64,000 nucleotides of DNA from Coriobacteriaceae bacterium (GCA_019421015.1 JAHZGC010000002.1:1-64000); one strand, 5' to 3'; numbered from the stretch's first letter, positions 35,263 through 44,943 are shown. Notes: generated by a model not told the origin, from the sequence alone. Program-made: numbers and translations.

Positions 35263-38200
35263 TACTCCCCATACACCCCCACCGTGCGCGAGAGCACCTG
35301 GTACTCGCGGTCGCAGTCCTTGGCGAGCTCACTCTGCAACCGGCTCGAGAGTTCGGGCTTGCGGCTGGCCAGTCGCGCATAGCGGTCCTGACCTGCAAGG
35401 AAGTCCTTCATCGAGCCGTTGGGCGCGGCGCAGTCCACGGTGAGCGGGTCCTTGCCCTGCCGGGCCAGCCGCGGGTCGAACCTGAACAGCGGCCAGTAGC
35501 CCGCCTCCACCGCCTCCTTGGACGCCCGGATCGAGGTGCCCATGCCCGCCTTGAGCCCCCAGCTGATGCACGGGCACAGCGCGATCACGATGCTCGGCCC
35601 GTCGTAGTTCTCGGCCTCGCGCAGCGCGTCGATGGCCTGCTGCATGTTGGCGCCCAGGCAGATCTGCGCCACGTACACGTAGCCGTAGGCCATCATCATG
35701 CGGCCCAGGTTCTTCTTGGGCGTGGCCTTGCCGTTGAGCGCAAAGCCGCTCACGCTGCCCAGTTGGGTGGCCTTGCTCATCTCGCCGCCGGTGTTGGAGT
35801 ACCCCTCGGTGTCGAGCACCAGCACGTTGAGGTTCTCTCCGCTGGCCAACACCTCGTCGAGGCCGCCGTAGCCGATGTCGTAGGCCCACCCGTCGCCGCC
35901 CACGGCCCAGACGCTCTTCTTGCCGAACATGCTCCCGCAGTCCAGGATCTCGCGCACCTGGGCGAGAAGCCCCCGCGACCTTGCGGCGGCCTCCGTGGAA
36001 GCGCCGTTGTCCGGAGCGCCTGCGGTTCCCGAGCTTACCGCCACTCCGCTTATGCCGTCCATTCCCGAGGTCTTCTCCGCCCCCTGCATCCAGCTGCGCA
36101 GCGCATCCTGGGCTGCCTGACCTGCGGCGTAGGCAGCGTCGGCGTCGTCGCGCACGGCGATCCACGCCTCCAGGAGCGTCTTGACCTCGGTGGGCGTCTC
36201 CGCTGCCTGGGCCACCGAGGTGGCCAGGTTCACCAGGTGCTGGCGGCGCACCTTGACCGCCTTGGCGATGCCGTAGCCGTACTCGCCGTTGTCCTCGAAG
36301 AGCGAGTTGCCCCAGGCCGGCCCGTGGCCACGGCGGTTCACGGTGTAGGGCATCGCGGGGCTGTAGGCGCCCCAGATCGAGCTGCACCCGGTGGCGTTGG
36401 CCATGATGAGCCGATCGCCGAAAAGCTGGGTGAGCAGCTTTACGTGCGGGGTCTCTCCGCAGCCGCCGCAGCAGCCCGAGAACTCGAGCAGTGGCTGCTG
36501 GAGCTGGGTGCCGGGGATGCTGGTGGCGGGGATCAGGTCGTCTTTGATCGAGACGTTGGCCTGGGCAAACGCCAGGTTCTGCCTCTGTTCGTCGAGCTGG
36601 CTGGCCAGGGGCCGCATGACCAGGGCCTTACCCGGCGCGGGGCAGTTGTCGGCGCACGAGCCGCACCCCACGCAGTCCTGCGGGTACACCTGGATGCGGA
36701 GGTTGAGCCCCTCGAGCCCCTTGAAGCTGGCCTTCTTGGTGGCGTAGCCGGCCGGCGCGCCCTCGAGCTCGGCATCGGTGGCCAGGTAGGGCCGGATGGC
36801 CGCATGGGGGCACACGAGCGAGCACTCGTAGCACTGCACGCACTTGGCCACGTCCCACTCCGGGATCTCAAAGGCCACGGTGCGCTTCTCGTAGGCGGCT
36901 GTGCCTGGGGGAACGATGCCGGCGGGATCGAGCTTGGACACCGGCAGCGCGTTGCCCTCGAGCCGCTCGATGGGCCAGAAGACGTCGTCCAGGTAGGCCT
37001 GGGAGGGGCCTCCGTGGGGTCCGACCGAGGGCGACGGCCCCGCTGTGGTCGCGCCACCTTGACTCTTCGCATCGGAGAAGCCCTCGTCTTCCGGGGCCTT
37101 CTCCGATGCGGTACCCCAGCTGGCGGGGTAGTCGACCTGCACGATGGCCCCGGCTGTGGCGTCGATGGCCTGGATGTTCTTGGCCACCACGTCGGACCCC
37201 TTGGAGGCGTACATCACCTGCACGTCCCGCTTGAGGGCGCTTGCCGCGGCGTCGAAGTCCATGGCGCCCGAGAGCTTGAAGAAGGCCGTCTCCATGACCA
37301 TGTTGATGCGCGCACCAAGCCCCACCTGCGCCGCGATGGCCGAGGCGTCGATCACGTAGAAGCGCGCCTTCTTGGCCGCGATGGCCTGCCGCAGCGTCGC
37401 GGGCAGCTCTCGTTCGAGCTCGCCGACCGTGGTCCAGGGGGCGTTGAGCACAAAGACGCCGCCTTCCTTGAGGTGCTCGAGCATGCGGTAGCCACGCTTG
37501 ACGTAGATGTCTTTGTGGCAGGCCACGTAGTCGGCGCGGTCGATGAGGTAGGGGGCATCGATGGGATCGGGGCCCAGCCGCAGGTAGGTGATCGTGAGGC
37601 CGCCCGACTTCTTGGAGTCGAACCACGAGTATTCCTGCACGTAGGCGCCGGTCTTGTCGCTCACGATCTTGGCGGCCTCCTTGCTGGCACCCACGGTGCC
37701 GTCGCTGCCGAAGCCGTAGAAGATGCACTGGGTGAGGCCGCGTCCCTCCAGCAGGTCGAGCTCCGGGCCTACCGGCAGCGACAGGTGGGTCACGTCGTCG
37801 TCGATGCCCACGGTGAAGCGCGGCTTCATGGGGGCGGCGGCCGAGGTCCCGCCGTCGCTCAGAGCGGGTTCTCGGCCGCAAGGTGCCGGGAGGTGAGGCG
37901 TACTAGATGTACGTGAGCCTTCCGGGAACGCGGCGGCCGAGGTTCCGCCACCATCCCTCATGTTGTCGAAGACGGCGCGCACCATGGCGGGGGTAAAGTC
38001 CTTCGAGCTCAGCCCATAGCGGCCGCCGATGGCCCGCACGTCGCCGCGCCCCTGGCTCATGAGCGCGCAGCATACGTCCTGGAGCAGGGGTTCTCCCTGG
38101 CTGCCGGGCTCTTTGGTGCGGTCGAGGGCGCACACCACGCGCGTGCTCGCCGGTAGGGTCGCCACAAAGCGCTCAGCGTCGAAGGGCCGGTAGAGGCGCA

Positions 38201-39134
38201 CCTTCACGAGGCCCACCTTCTCGCCCTGGGCGTTAAGGTGGCGCACGGTCTGCTCCACCACCGAACAGCTCGAACCCATGGCCACTACCACGCGCTCGGC
38301 ATCGGGTGCCCCCACGTAGTCAAAGGCGTGGTAGCTGCGGCCGGTAAGGGCTGCTACCTGCGCCATGGTCTTCTCCACGATGCCCGGCAGCGCGTCGTAG
38401 TAGCGGTTGGGTGCCTCGCGGTTCTGGAAGTAGATGTCGGGGTTCTGGGCGGTGCCGCGAATCTGCGGGTGCTCTGGGTCCATGGCGCGGGCGCGGAACG
38501 CACGGACCTTGTCCCAGTTCACCAGGCCGGTCATGGCCTCGGGCGCGATGGTCTCGATGGTGCAGATCTCGTCGCTCGTGCGAAAACCGTCAAAGAAGTG
38601 CGCAAAGGGGAGCGACCCCTCGATGGCGCTCAGGTGTGCCACCAGGCTCAGGTCCATGCACTCCTGCACCGACGAGCTGGCCAGCATGGCCACGCCCGTG
38701 GCGCGCACGGCCATGATGTCCTGGTGGTCTCCGAAGATCGAGAGCGCGTGGGCCGCCAGCGACCGGCACGTGATGTGGAACACGCCGGGCAGCAGCTCGC
38801 CGGCGATCTTGTACATGTTGGGGATCATGAGCATGAGGCCCTGGGAGGCGGTGAACGTGCTGGCCAGGGCCCCGCCGGCCAAGGCGCCGTGGAGCGCGCC
38901 GGCCACGCCCTTCTCAGACTGCATCTCCTTGACCGCCACCGGCTGGCCAAAAAGGTTCGGGCGCCCGGCCGCCGCCCACGACTCCACGGTCTCGGCCATG
39001 TGCGACGCCGGCGTGATGGGGTAGATGGCCGCCACGTCGCTGAGCGCGTAGGCCGCCCACGCTGCGGCGGTCATGCCGTCCATGGCCTGGCGGGCGGGGG
39101 AGGACGAAGGTTGGGGGTTCGGGGTGGTCGTCAT
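35262..39134 (-). CDS. nifJ: Pyruvate:ferredoxin (flavodoxin) oxidoreductase, single-chain
   Basis: This 1290-aa protein has the full domain order. It begins with the N-terminal pyrimidine-binding domain (AIYPITPASHMAETVESWAA), then a transketolase C-like domain and the gamma domain. Two [4Fe-4S] sites follow (KCVQCYECSLVCP and CVGCGSCADNCPA), with the C-terminal thiamine-diphosphate domain last (CCGGCGETPHVKL, GGDGWAYDIGYGGLDEV). It splits pyruvate and CoA to acetyl-CoA and CO2, reducing ferredoxin. About 110 residues exceed the usual length, in three Ser/Gly/Pro-rich insertions (near 430, 690 and 1075). ATG 39134 was chosen for AAGAAGGTGCC. It stands alone next to the oxalate cluster. Confidence 0.95.
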   Translation of the reverse strand: MTTTPNPQPSSSPARQAMDGMTAAAWAAYALSDVAAIYPITPASHMAETVESWAAAGRPNLFGQPVAVKEMQSEKGVAGALHGALAGGALASTFTASQGLMLMIPNMYKIAGELLPGVFHITCRSLAAHALSIFGDHQDIMAVRATGVAMLASSSVQECMDLSLVAHLSAIEGSLPFAHFFDGFRTSDEICTIETIAPEAMTGLVNWDKVRAFRARAMDPEHPQIRGTAQNPDIYFQNREAPNRYYDALPGIVEKTMAQVAALTGRSYHAFDYVGAPDAERVVVAMGSSCSVVEQTVRHLNAQGEKVGLVKVRLYRPFDAERFVATLPASTRVVCALDRTKEPGSQGEPLLQDVCCALMSQGRGDVRAIGGRYGLSSKDFTPAMVRAVFDNMRDGGGTSAAAFPEGSRTSSTPHLPAPCGREPALSDGGTSAAAPMKPRFTVGIDDDVTHLSLPVGPELDLLEGRGLTQCIFYGFGSDGTVGASKEAAKIVSDKTGAYVQEYSWFDSKKSGGLTITYLRLGPDPIDAPYLIDRADYVACHKDIYVKRGYRMLEHLKEGGVFVLNAPWTTVGELERELPATLRQAIAAKKARFYVIDASAIAAQVGLGARINMVMETAFFKLSGAMDFDAAASALKRDVQVMYASKGSDVVAKNIQAIDATAGAIVQVDYPASWGTASEKAPEDEGFSDAKSQGGATTAGPSPSVGPHGGPSQAYLDDVFWPIERLEGNALPVSKLDPAGIVPPGTAAYEKRTVAFEIPEWDVAKCVQCYECSLVCPHAAIRPYLATDAELEGAPAGYATKKASFKGLEGLNLRIQVYPQDCVGCGSCADNCPAPGKALVMRPLASQLDEQRQNLAFAQANVSIKDDLIPATSIPGTQLQQPLLEFSGCCGGCGETPHVKLLTQLFGDRLIMANATGCSSIWGAYSPAMPYTVNRRGHGPAWGNSLFEDNGEYGYGIAKAVKVRRQHLVNLATSVAQAAETPTEVKTLLEAWIAVRDDADAAYAAGQAAQDALRSWMQGAEKTSGMDGISGVAVSSGTAGAPDNGASTEAAARSRGLLAQVREILDCGSMFGKKSVWAVGGDGWAYDIGYGGLDEVLASGENLNVLVLDTEGYSNTGGEMSKATQLGSVSGFALNGKATPKKNLGRMMMAYGYVYVAQICLGANMQQAIDALREAENYDGPSIVIALCPCISWGLKAGMGTSIRASKEAVEAGYWPLFRFDPRLARQGKDPLTVDCAAPNGSMKDFLAGQDRYARLASRKPELSSRLQSELAKDCDREYQVLSRTVGVYGE
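37835..37950. repeat. In-frame 96-bp duplication-flanked insertion within nifJ
   Basis: CGGCGGCCGAGGTNCCGCC is present at 37835 and again at 37931, exactly 96 bp (32 codons) apart, encoding GGTSAAA twice. The intervening DNA has a hairpin with TACTAGATGTAC at its tip. The insert keeps the frame open. Confidence 0.7.
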
Positions 39135-39281
39135 GGCGAGAGGCACCTTCTTGGGGTCGGGGGGTACGGGCGGGCGTTTGCGTAGATGGCGCACGCGTGT
39201 TTGGGGCGGTATGTACCCGGTCGGGTTCGGGGACGTTGGGGATGCCGCCGGAGGTGCCCAAGTCTGCAGAAGCTGTGGGTT

Positions 39282-39399
39282 GGCAAGAAATTCGAGATAT
39301 CAGGATGTTTTACATGCTTGGAGGGCCTCTGTCATCCTGATATCTTGCATTTTTTGCCAATGGGGCCGGAAAACTTCCTGATTTATCGCAATTCTTGCC
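39282..39399. repeat. Palindromic 41-bp-period array, family B, locus 1 (1+2 units)
   Basis: A 26-bp unit (GGCAAGAAAT...TCAGGATG) at 39282 faces inverted units at 39333 and 39374, which are 41 bp apart. It lies upstream of nifJ in the gap 39135-39792, followed by the family A array at 39480. Confidence 0.88.
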
Positions 39400-39479
39400 A
39401 GCGGTCCTCGCCCCCCGGGTAAATCATGAAATGGAGGCGAGACCGCCGACAGCGTGCCGGGATTCCCCCAGGTCGAGCT

Positions 39480-39689
39480 GACACCAAACTGGCGTTCTGT
39501 AAGTGGAATCGACCTGTGTTGGCACCGAATACGAGTTTTGTAAGCAGGGTCGGGGGCTTATCGCCCAAAATCGAGGGCCCGGGCTTACAGAACGCCGGTT
39601 TGGTGCCACTTTCCGCTCGACGGGCTTACAAAACTCGCATCCGGTGCCAACGCGCGCCCCGCGCCCTTACAAAACTCGCATTTGGTGCC
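39480..39689. repeat. Palindromic 41-bp-period array, family A, locus 4 (2+3 units)
   Basis: Units at 39480 and 39521 are followed by inverted units at 39584, 39625 and 39666, with every step 41 bp. It lies just downstream of frc. Confidence 0.92.
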
Positions 39690-39792
39690 GCGAGCCACCT
39701 GTCGGCCAACCCGCCGACCACCCACCAGCCGGCCGCCAACCATCCCACCCGGCCACCCCATCCGGCGTCCCACGCCGTCCGCCTGTGCGCTC

Positions 39793-41064
39793 CTACCCCA
39801 CAACCCCCTTCTCCCGCAGCTCGTCCACCTGCGCCTCCGTGTACCCCAGCTCGCTCAGCATGCGTGCGGTGTCGGCCCCCAGCGCCGGTGCCGGCCCAAT
39901 GGTCGGCTGCCAGCCCGAGAACAGAATCGGGCATCCTACCAGCTTGAACGTCCCGCGCGCGCCGCCCTGGTCCACGCTTGCGATAAGTCCGGCCTGTGCC
40001 AGTTCGTCGTCGGCCGCAAGCTCGGCCCAGCTCAGCACCGGCCCGCAGGGCACGCCGGCCGCCCCGAGCGCCTTCGTCACCTCGTACTTGTCGCGCGTGA
40101 TCGTGTATTTCTCCGCGGCGGCGTAGATATCGCGCTTGTGTTCGAAGCGGGCCTCGGGGGTGTTGTAGCGCGGGTCGGTCTTCCAGCTCTCGAGCCCCAG
40201 CGCGTCGCAGAACTCCTCGAACCCCTTGCCCGCCCGCTGCACCACCACGTACACGTAGGCGTTGGGGTCGGTCTCCCAGCCCTTGCACCGGTAGCACCAC
40301 CCCAGCTCGCCGCCGCCCTCGGCGTTGGCCACGCGGGGCACGGCCCGCCCCTGCTTCTGGTAGGGGTAGTTGGGGTATTCGGGCAGGTAGCCCTTGGCGT
40401 CGAGGAACGCCTGGTCGTGCATGCGCACGCGCCCCAGGTTGAGCACCGCGTTTTGCATGGACTGCTCCACGTGGCAGCCATCGCCGGTGCGGGAGCGCTG
40501 CTGCAGGGCGGCAAGCAACCCAATGAGCAGGTGCATGCCGGCGTTCACGTCGCCCAGCGACGAGCCCGAGAGCAGCGGCGCGTCGTTGGGCCCCATGTTC
40601 CAGCCGGTGTTCGAGGCGGCTCCGCCCATGCACTGGGCCAGCGCGTCGAAGGCCTCGGCCGGCTGATAGCGGTAACCGGGGTTCGTGCAGCTCAACGACC
40701 CCATGATGAGCCGCGGGTTCAGGGTGTGCACGCTGTCCCATGCCAGCCCCAGACCCTCGAGGGCCGCAGGGCCGCGGTCTTCCACAAAGAGGTCGGCCTG
40801 GGCGAGAAGGTCGCGCAGGATGCGCGCGCCATCGGGGGAGGCCAGGTCCACCGCGATTGAGCGCTTGTTGGTGTTGAGCTGCACAAATCCCAGGCTGTCG
40901 GTATCGGGGACGTCCTGCAGGCAACGGCGTTCGGGATCGCCTGTGCCAAGCGGTTCCACCTTAACAACGCTTGCGCCGAGCCATGCAAGCATTTGTGTGC
41001 AAGAGGGACCTGCGATGCCTTGCGTTATATCTATTACGTGCAGATATTCCAACGGAGCAACCAT
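39793..41064 (-). CDS. frc: Formyl-CoA:oxalate CoA-transferase
   Basis: This 423-aa class III CoA-transferase begins LEYLHVIDITQGIAGPSCTQ, then MLAWLGASVVKVEPLGTGDP and LNTNKRSIAVDLASPDG. The catalytic aspartate is in SSLGDVNAGMHLLIGLLAAL, matching the GDxN(T/A)GMH context of Frc. YRYQPAEAFDALAQCMGG and a GYTEAQVDELREKGVV tail are also typical. It moves CoA from formyl-CoA to oxalate, giving oxalyl-CoA. It is divergent from oxc across 175 bases, forming a two-gene oxalate pathway. Homology to other class III transferases leaves a small chance of a different acid substrate, but the oxc neighbour makes Frc likely. Confidence 0.92.
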   Translation of the reverse strand: MVAPLEYLHVIDITQGIAGPSCTQMLAWLGASVVKVEPLGTGDPERRCLQDVPDTDSLGFVQLNTNKRSIAVDLASPDGARILRDLLAQADLFVEDRGPAALEGLGLAWDSVHTLNPRLIMGSLSCTNPGYRYQPAEAFDALAQCMGGAASNTGWNMGPNDAPLLSGSSLGDVNAGMHLLIGLLAALQQRSRTGDGCHVEQSMQNAVLNLGRVRMHDQAFLDAKGYLPEYPNYPYQKQGRAVPRVANAEGGGELGWCYRCKGWETDPNAYVYVVVQRAGKGFEEFCDALGLESWKTDPRYNTPEARFEHKRDIYAAAEKYTITRDKYEVTKALGAAGVPCGPVLSWAELAADDELAQAGLIASVDQGGARGTFKLVGCPILFSGWQPTIGPAPALGADTARMLSELGYTEAQVDELREKGVVG

Positions 41065-41239
41065 TTTTTATAACCCTTCCGATTGTACCAGAACCAATAG
41101 TGAATAAAACATCTTAGAGGTGCTAAAACAGTCTTATCAGTGTGTGATTATTACCATTAGATATGCCAAAGTTTCTAGAAAATGACGGGAAAGGGAACAG
41201 GTCTTACACGTTCATTCGTTACGTGTTTGGAGGCTGTTT
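41065..41239. promoter_or_regulatory. Divergent promoter region of frc and oxc
   Basis: This is the most AT-rich stretch in the neighbourhood and separates the two start codons. GGAGG precedes the oxc ATG (41230-41234). On the minus strand TAAGAT (near 41110) could be a -10 for frc. I saw no clear long palindrome. Confidence 0.55.
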
Positions 41240-43027
41240 ATGGCTACGACTGTTCCCGCCGCCGCAACGGCGGTTCCCGCCGCTTCCGCCACGGCGCCTG
41301 CGGCCAACCTCACCGACGGCATGCACATGCTGGTAGAGGCCCTGCTCACCAATGGGCTCAATAAGATGTACGGCGTGATCGGCATTCCCGTGACCGACGT
41401 CGCCCGTATCGGTCAGGGCGAGGGCATCCGCTACATCGGCATGCGCCACGAGGCCGACGCGGGCAACGCCGCTGCGGCAGCCGGCTTCATCACCGGCAAG
41501 CCCGGCGTGTTCATCACCGTCTCGGCCCCCGGCTTCCTAAATGGCCTGCCCCCGCTGAAGGAGGCCACCGAGAACGGCTGGCCCGTGATCATGATCTCGG
41601 GCTCCAGCGACCGCCAGCTCATCGACATGGGCGAGGGCGACTACGAGGGCCTGGACCAGTACAACTTTGCCAAGCCGTTCTGCAAGGCGGCCTACCGCAT
41701 CGACAAGCCCGAGGACATCGCCCTGGGCGTGGCCCGCGCCATCCGTGCCGCCCTGTCGGGCCGTCCCGGCGGCGTGTACCTCGACGTTCCTGGCGAGCTG
41801 CTGGGCGCCACCATGGACCTCGACACGGCCAAGGCGACCATCTACGCGGTGAACGAGCCTGCCCCCGCCATGGTTCCCTCCCAGACGTCGGTCGACGCGG
41901 CCCTCAAGCTGCTGGCCGAGGCCAAGAATCCGCTGATCTACCTGGGCAAGGGCGCCGCCTACGCCCAGTGCGATCAGGAGATCCAGGACTTCGTGCACCA
42001 GACGGGCATCCCCTACCTGGCCATGTCGATGGCCAAGGGCCTCATCCCCGACACCGACCCCCAGAACGCCGCCTCGGCCCGCGGCCTCGCCATGCGCACG
42101 GCCGACGTGGTGATGCTGGTGGGCGCGCGCCTCAACTGGATGCTCAACTTCGGCAAGGGCAAGCACTGGAACGAGAACGTCAAGTTCATCCAGATCGACA
42201 TCGACCCCACCGAGATCGACAACTCCCGCAAGATCGACGCCCCCATCGTGGGCGACATCAAGAGCGCCATGGCCATGCTGCTCAAGGGCCTCAAGACCAC
42301 GCCGATCAAGGTCGACCCCGCCTGGCCGCAACTGCTCGACGCCGACAAGCAGAAGAACGACGCCAAGTTCGCCGGCAAGACCTCCGAGGTCACCGAGCCG
42401 CTCAACCACTTCAACGCCCTGGGCGCCATCAAGAAGGTCATCGACCAGCACCCCGAGGTCTACATCACCAACGACGGCGCCAACGCGCTCGATGACTGCC
42501 GCGACATCATAAACATGGCCCTCCCGCGCCACCGCCTTGACTGCGGCACCTGGGGCGTCATGGGTGTGGCGACCCCCTACGCCATCGGCGCCGCCGTGGA
42601 GACCGGCCAGCCCGTGGTGGCCATCAGCGGCGACTGCGCCTTTGGCTTTGCCGGCATGGAGATCGAGACCATCACCCGCTTCAACCTGCCCGTGACCCAG
42701 ATTGTGCTCAACAACGGCGGCATCTACCGCGGCGACTTCGAGAACCTGGGCACCGACGGCGACCCCTCGCCGCTGACCCTCACCGCCACCGGCCGCTACG
42801 AGAAGATTATGGAGGCCTTTGGCGGCGCGTCCTACTACTGCACCACGCCCCAGGAGATCGAGACCGCCCTTACCGAGGCCATCGCCTCCAAGAAGCCGGC
42901 CATGATCAACGTGCAGCTGAGCATCCACTCGGGCAAGGAGAGCGGCCACATCAGCTACCTGAACCCGCAGCCTGTGCGCGGGCCGTTGGCCACCAGCGAG
43001 ATGGAAGATCTCACTAAGACCATCTAG
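41240..43027 (+). CDS. oxc: Oxalyl-CoA decarboxylase
   Basis: This 595-aa thiamine-diphosphate enzyme has LTDGMHMLVEALLTNGLNKM, YGVIGIPVTDVARIGQ, the activating glutamate in MRHEADAGNAAAAAGFITG, and APGFLNGLPPLKEATENGWP. The cofactor-binding motif begins GDCAFGFAGMEIETI (about residue 463) and ends in NNGGIYRG (about 490). It converts oxalyl-CoA to formyl-CoA and CO2. An Ala-rich N-terminus adds about 25 residues to the usual 565-570. It is the first gene of a transcript with the AEC carrier and is divergent from frc. The cycle consumes a proton per oxalate and can drive energy conservation if coupled to oxalate/formate exchange. Confidence 0.96.
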   Translation: MATTVPAAATAVPAASATAPAANLTDGMHMLVEALLTNGLNKMYGVIGIPVTDVARIGQGEGIRYIGMRHEADAGNAAAAAGFITGKPGVFITVSAPGFLNGLPPLKEATENGWPVIMISGSSDRQLIDMGEGDYEGLDQYNFAKPFCKAAYRIDKPEDIALGVARAIRAALSGRPGGVYLDVPGELLGATMDLDTAKATIYAVNEPAPAMVPSQTSVDAALKLLAEAKNPLIYLGKGAAYAQCDQEIQDFVHQTGIPYLAMSMAKGLIPDTDPQNAASARGLAMRTADVVMLVGARLNWMLNFGKGKHWNENVKFIQIDIDPTEIDNSRKIDAPIVGDIKSAMAMLLKGLKTTPIKVDPAWPQLLDADKQKNDAKFAGKTSEVTEPLNHFNALGAIKKVIDQHPEVYITNDGANALDDCRDIINMALPRHRLDCGTWGVMGVATPYAIGAAVETGQPVVAISGDCAFGFAGMEIETITRFNLPVTQIVLNNGGIYRGDFENLGTDGDPSPLTLTATGRYEKIMEAFGGASYYCTTPQEIETALTEAIASKKPAMINVQLSIHSGKESGHISYLNPQPVRGPLATSEMEDLTKTI

Positions 43028-43076
43028 CCCGTTAGTACGGTGGCGGAACCCCGCTCGCCGCGTTTTTACTCGCGCG

Positions 43077-43110
43077 GCGGAGAAGCCCCCGATTCCCAGG
43101 TCTTCTCCGC
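43077..43110 (+). terminator. Hairpin between oxc and the carrier gene
   Basis: GCGGAGAAG and CTTCTCCGC form a perfect stem with a GC-rich inner part and no U tract. It is more likely a processing or attenuation hairpin than a full terminator. Confidence 0.45.
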
Positions 43111-43153
43111 TGCGAAAAGCCTCTGATCACCGATCCCCCTGGAAGGTCGGACC

Positions 43154-44326
43154 ATGGAAAAAATCTTGATACAGGACATATTGCCGATCCTGGTGATCAT
43201 GATTCTCGGCTACATCTGCGGCAAGTTCAGCTACTTCGACGACGACCAGCGCCAGGGCCTCAACAAGGTCGTGCTGAACATCGCCCTGCCCGCCGCTCTG
43301 TTCGTCTCGATCGTCAAGGCAACGCGCGAGATGCTGTTCAGCGACCTGACCCTCACGATCCTCTCGGTCGTGGGCGTGGTGGGCATGTTCATGCTCAGCT
43401 ACTGGCTGTGCCGCAAGCTGTTCCACCACAGCATGCAGGAGGCCGCCGTCTGCGCCCTGATCGCCGGCTCGCCGACCATCGGGTTCCTTGGTTTTGCCGT
43501 GCTCGACCCCATCTACGGCGACTCCGTCGACACCAACCTGGTCATCGCCATCGTGGCCATCGTGGTGAACGCCATTACGATTCCCATCGGCATGTACCTC
43601 ATCAACCGCGGCCAGGCCAAGGATCTTGAGAAGGCCGCCAAGGCCGTCTCGAACAACACGCTGGCCGCCGAGGCCGTCCCTGCCGCCGCCGTTGCGGCCG
43701 GCACCGTGGCGGCTGGCACCACCGCCAGCGGGGGCGCCGCGGGGACCAAGGCCCTCATGACCGAGCACGAGGCCAAGAAGGCCGGCAACAAGGACGCCGA
43801 GCTCCTGGTGGCCGACGGCTCCAAGAACGGTCAGGCCGCCAAGACCAGCAAGAACTCGAACGCCCTGGTCAGCGCCTTGAAGCAGCCGGTCTGCTGGGCG
43901 CCTATCCTCGCCGTGGTGTTCGTGCTCGTGGGCATTCGCGTGCCCGACCCGCTCGACCCCTGCTTCGACCTGATCGCCAAGGCCAACTCGGGCCTGGCCG
44001 TGCTCGCCGCCGGCCTGGCGCTCTCGACCGTGAAGTTCAGCCTCGACAAAGAGGTGCTGTGGAACACCTTCTTCCGCCTGATCCTGACCCCCGCCGTGTT
44101 CCTGGTGGCCGGCATCTTGTGCGGTATGGCAAGCGACCCCAGCAAGCTCGGCATGCTCATCATGGCTGTGGCCCTGCCGCCGGCGTTCTCGGGCATCATC
44201 ATCTCGAGCCGCTATAACATCTACGTGCGCGAGGGTGCGAGCTCTGTGGCCGTCTCGACCGTGGGCTTTGCCGCGACCGTGATTCTGTGGGTCTGGCTCG
44301 TGCCCGTGGTGGCGCACATGTTCTAA
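43154..44326 (+). CDS. AEC-family carrier, probable oxalate or formate transporter
   Basis: At 390 aa it begins MEKILIQDILPILVIMILGY and has about ten membrane segments in two halves, the auxin-efflux-carrier (AEC/MdcF) layout. The N half ends near residue 155. An Ala/Gly/Lys-rich cytoplasmic loop (about 160-235) is longer than usual, and the C half starts NALVSALKQPVCWAPILAVV. AEC proteins carry small organic anions such as malonate and malate. Its place 126 bases after oxc suggests oxalate uptake or formate exit, taking the role that OxlT plays in Oxalobacter. The substrate is inferred from context. Confidence 0.85.
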   Translation: MEKILIQDILPILVIMILGYICGKFSYFDDDQRQGLNKVVLNIALPAALFVSIVKATREMLFSDLTLTILSVVGVVGMFMLSYWLCRKLFHHSMQEAAVCALIAGSPTIGFLGFAVLDPIYGDSVDTNLVIAIVAIVVNAITIPIGMYLINRGQAKDLEKAAKAVSNNTLAAEAVPAAAVAAGTVAAGTTASGGAAGTKALMTEHEAKKAGNKDAELLVADGSKNGQAAKTSKNSNALVSALKQPVCWAPILAVVFVLVGIRVPDPLDPCFDLIAKANSGLAVLAAGLALSTVKFSLDKEVLWNTFFRLILTPAVFLVAGILCGMASDPSKLGMLIMAVALPPAFSGIIISSRYNIYVREGASSVAVSTVGFAATVILWVWLVPVVAHMF

Positions 44327-44650
44327 GGGTTGCGCGCGGGTAATAACGGCCGTGCGATAACGGCTGCGCGGACAGCTGGTGCGACGCGCTTGCCAAACGG
44401 TTCCGTCGCCTGGGGGAGAAACCCCTGGGCGGCGGGACCGCTTGCGTGGGGGAGAAGGGCTGGCGGGTGGGGGCCCGCTGTTGGGATGGGTTTGCGGCCG
44501 GATGTGGTCTTTGGGGTGGGGGGCGCCCGCAACGGGGGACGCCCAGAGCGGGGGACGCCCAACATTACCTATGGGGCGTTGACGCGGGCGCCACGGGAGG
44601 GGGTGCGATATGCATCATACATTGAATATTTAACTGTTTTGAACGCAATT

Positions 44651-44872
44651 ACACCCGCGAAAAGGGGGTTCGTGTACCGCGTAACATCTCCGTTTTTTAC
44701 GCAAAGGGGAGCAAAGGGGTCGTTGGCGCCATCCCAATGATGGTCGAACGGGGAGCCGCAATTCCGGGTAACACTCTGACCAGGGGTTTTGCCATGGCGT
44801 GATTGCACGGCCTTCAGTCGGGCGGTCAATATCAAACACTGCACGGTACACGAACCCCCGTTGTGCGGGTGT
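44651..44872. repeat. Inverted-end repeat element, ACACCCGC family, copy 2 of 2
   Basis: ACACCCGCGAAAAGGGGGTT then CGTGTACC on the left is inverted at 44845-44872 (GGTACACGAACCCCC then GTGCGGGTGT). The ATCAAACAC marker lies by the right end, so this copy is reversed relative to 9133. The preceding 44327-44640 is GC-rich with small hairpins and no gene. Confidence 0.8.
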
Positions 44873-44943
44873 ATTCCCTGTGGCCGTATTTCGCTTCTCG
44901 AGAAGATGGTCGTGGCCAAAGAGGAGATTCCGGAGCTGTAACC

